Origin: Darksidea phi
Lineage: Eukaryota > Ascomycota > Dothideomycetes > Pleosporales > Lentitheciaceae
DNA length: 64,000 nt
Direction: 5' to 3'
Assembly (NCBI GenBank): GCA_030770425.1
Contig: JASJFT010000085.1
Coordinates: 1-64,000, forward strand
The translations under genes and the position numbers were made by a program. Below are positions 63,826-64,000 of the stretch, one piece after another. The notes below the pieces were generated by a model. That model saw only the letters and a list, made by a program, of their open reading frames with translations. It was not told the origin of the DNA and did no database searches. Position 1 is the stretch's first letter. The number at the start of each line of letters is the position of its first letter.

Positions 63826-64000
63826 CGGGCGTGAGAAGGTGATGGCGACGGGGATTTGGAATGGTAATGATCGAGGAGAGAAGGCGGCTTTACTGAGGGG
63901 ATTGTGACCGAGGTTCATCTGGACTTGGCGTGTTGGATGCCGATGCGACGCGATGCGATTCGATGGAGCCATTGGGCTCCACGATATGACCTTTTCGGCT
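63826..64000. other. 3' flank of SNF1
   Basis: 175 bp after the SNF1 stop with no gene. A short repeat of gatgcgacgcgatgcgat lies near 63,940-63,958. Confidence 0.5.

Overview
The window is fungal nuclear DNA. The short 45-60 bp GT-AG introns, the RIP-type mutation pattern and the gene set (class I-type chitin synthase, SNF1, GCP3, TmpA-like flavoprotein) point to a filamentous ascomycete (Pezizomycotina), probably a Dothideomycete; the class is inferred and the species is not identified. The window has two compartments.

Bases 75 to about 28,370 form an AT-rich island (about one third G+C in a line I counted) in which CpA and TpG have almost vanished and TpA is hugely over-represented, the signature of saturated repeat-induced point mutation (RIP). 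I see no intact gene there. The one element I can delimit end to end is a Ty3/gypsy retrotransposon at 19,231-26,671: two 435-bp LTRs in direct orientation, a 5-bp target duplication (agaag), a polypurine tract, and relics of gag with a zinc knuckle, reverse transcriptase, RNase H, integrase and a chromodomain-like tail. It sits inside older, equally mutated DNA that also holds short tandem repeats and a perfect 60-bp palindrome. Bases 1-74 are the 3' end of another LTR of the same family that kept its CpA sites, so a less mutated copy abuts the island on the left.

From about 28,400 to the end the DNA has ordinary composition and carries spliced genes. In order: an unrecognised protein with a Zn2Cys6-like cysteine pattern (+), gamma-tubulin complex component 3 (-), a BTB-like protein (+), two doubtful small ORFs, a TmpA-like ferric-reductase-superfamily flavoprotein (+), cytoplasmic tryptophanyl-tRNA synthetase (-), a PRELI/MSF1 protein (+), a protein with eleven CCHC zinc knuckles (-), a class I-type chitin synthase (-), low-molecular-weight tyrosine phosphatase (-), a small predicted mitochondrial protein (-), a Dal5-type MFS transporter (+), a decayed F-box-like gene (+) and the SNF1/AMPK catalytic subunit (+). 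A 141-bp MITE-like foldback element lies at the island edge (28,720-28,860), with a relative at 55,909-56,065.

The genes do not form a pathway cluster; they are mostly housekeeping functions: microtubule nucleation, translation, mitochondrial lipid transfer, cell wall, nutrient uptake and energy sensing. Several pairs are divergent over short shared promoters (GCP3/BTB-like, TrpRS/PRELI, mitochondrial protein/MFS). Exon structures were derived by hand from splice signals, reading frame and family motifs.
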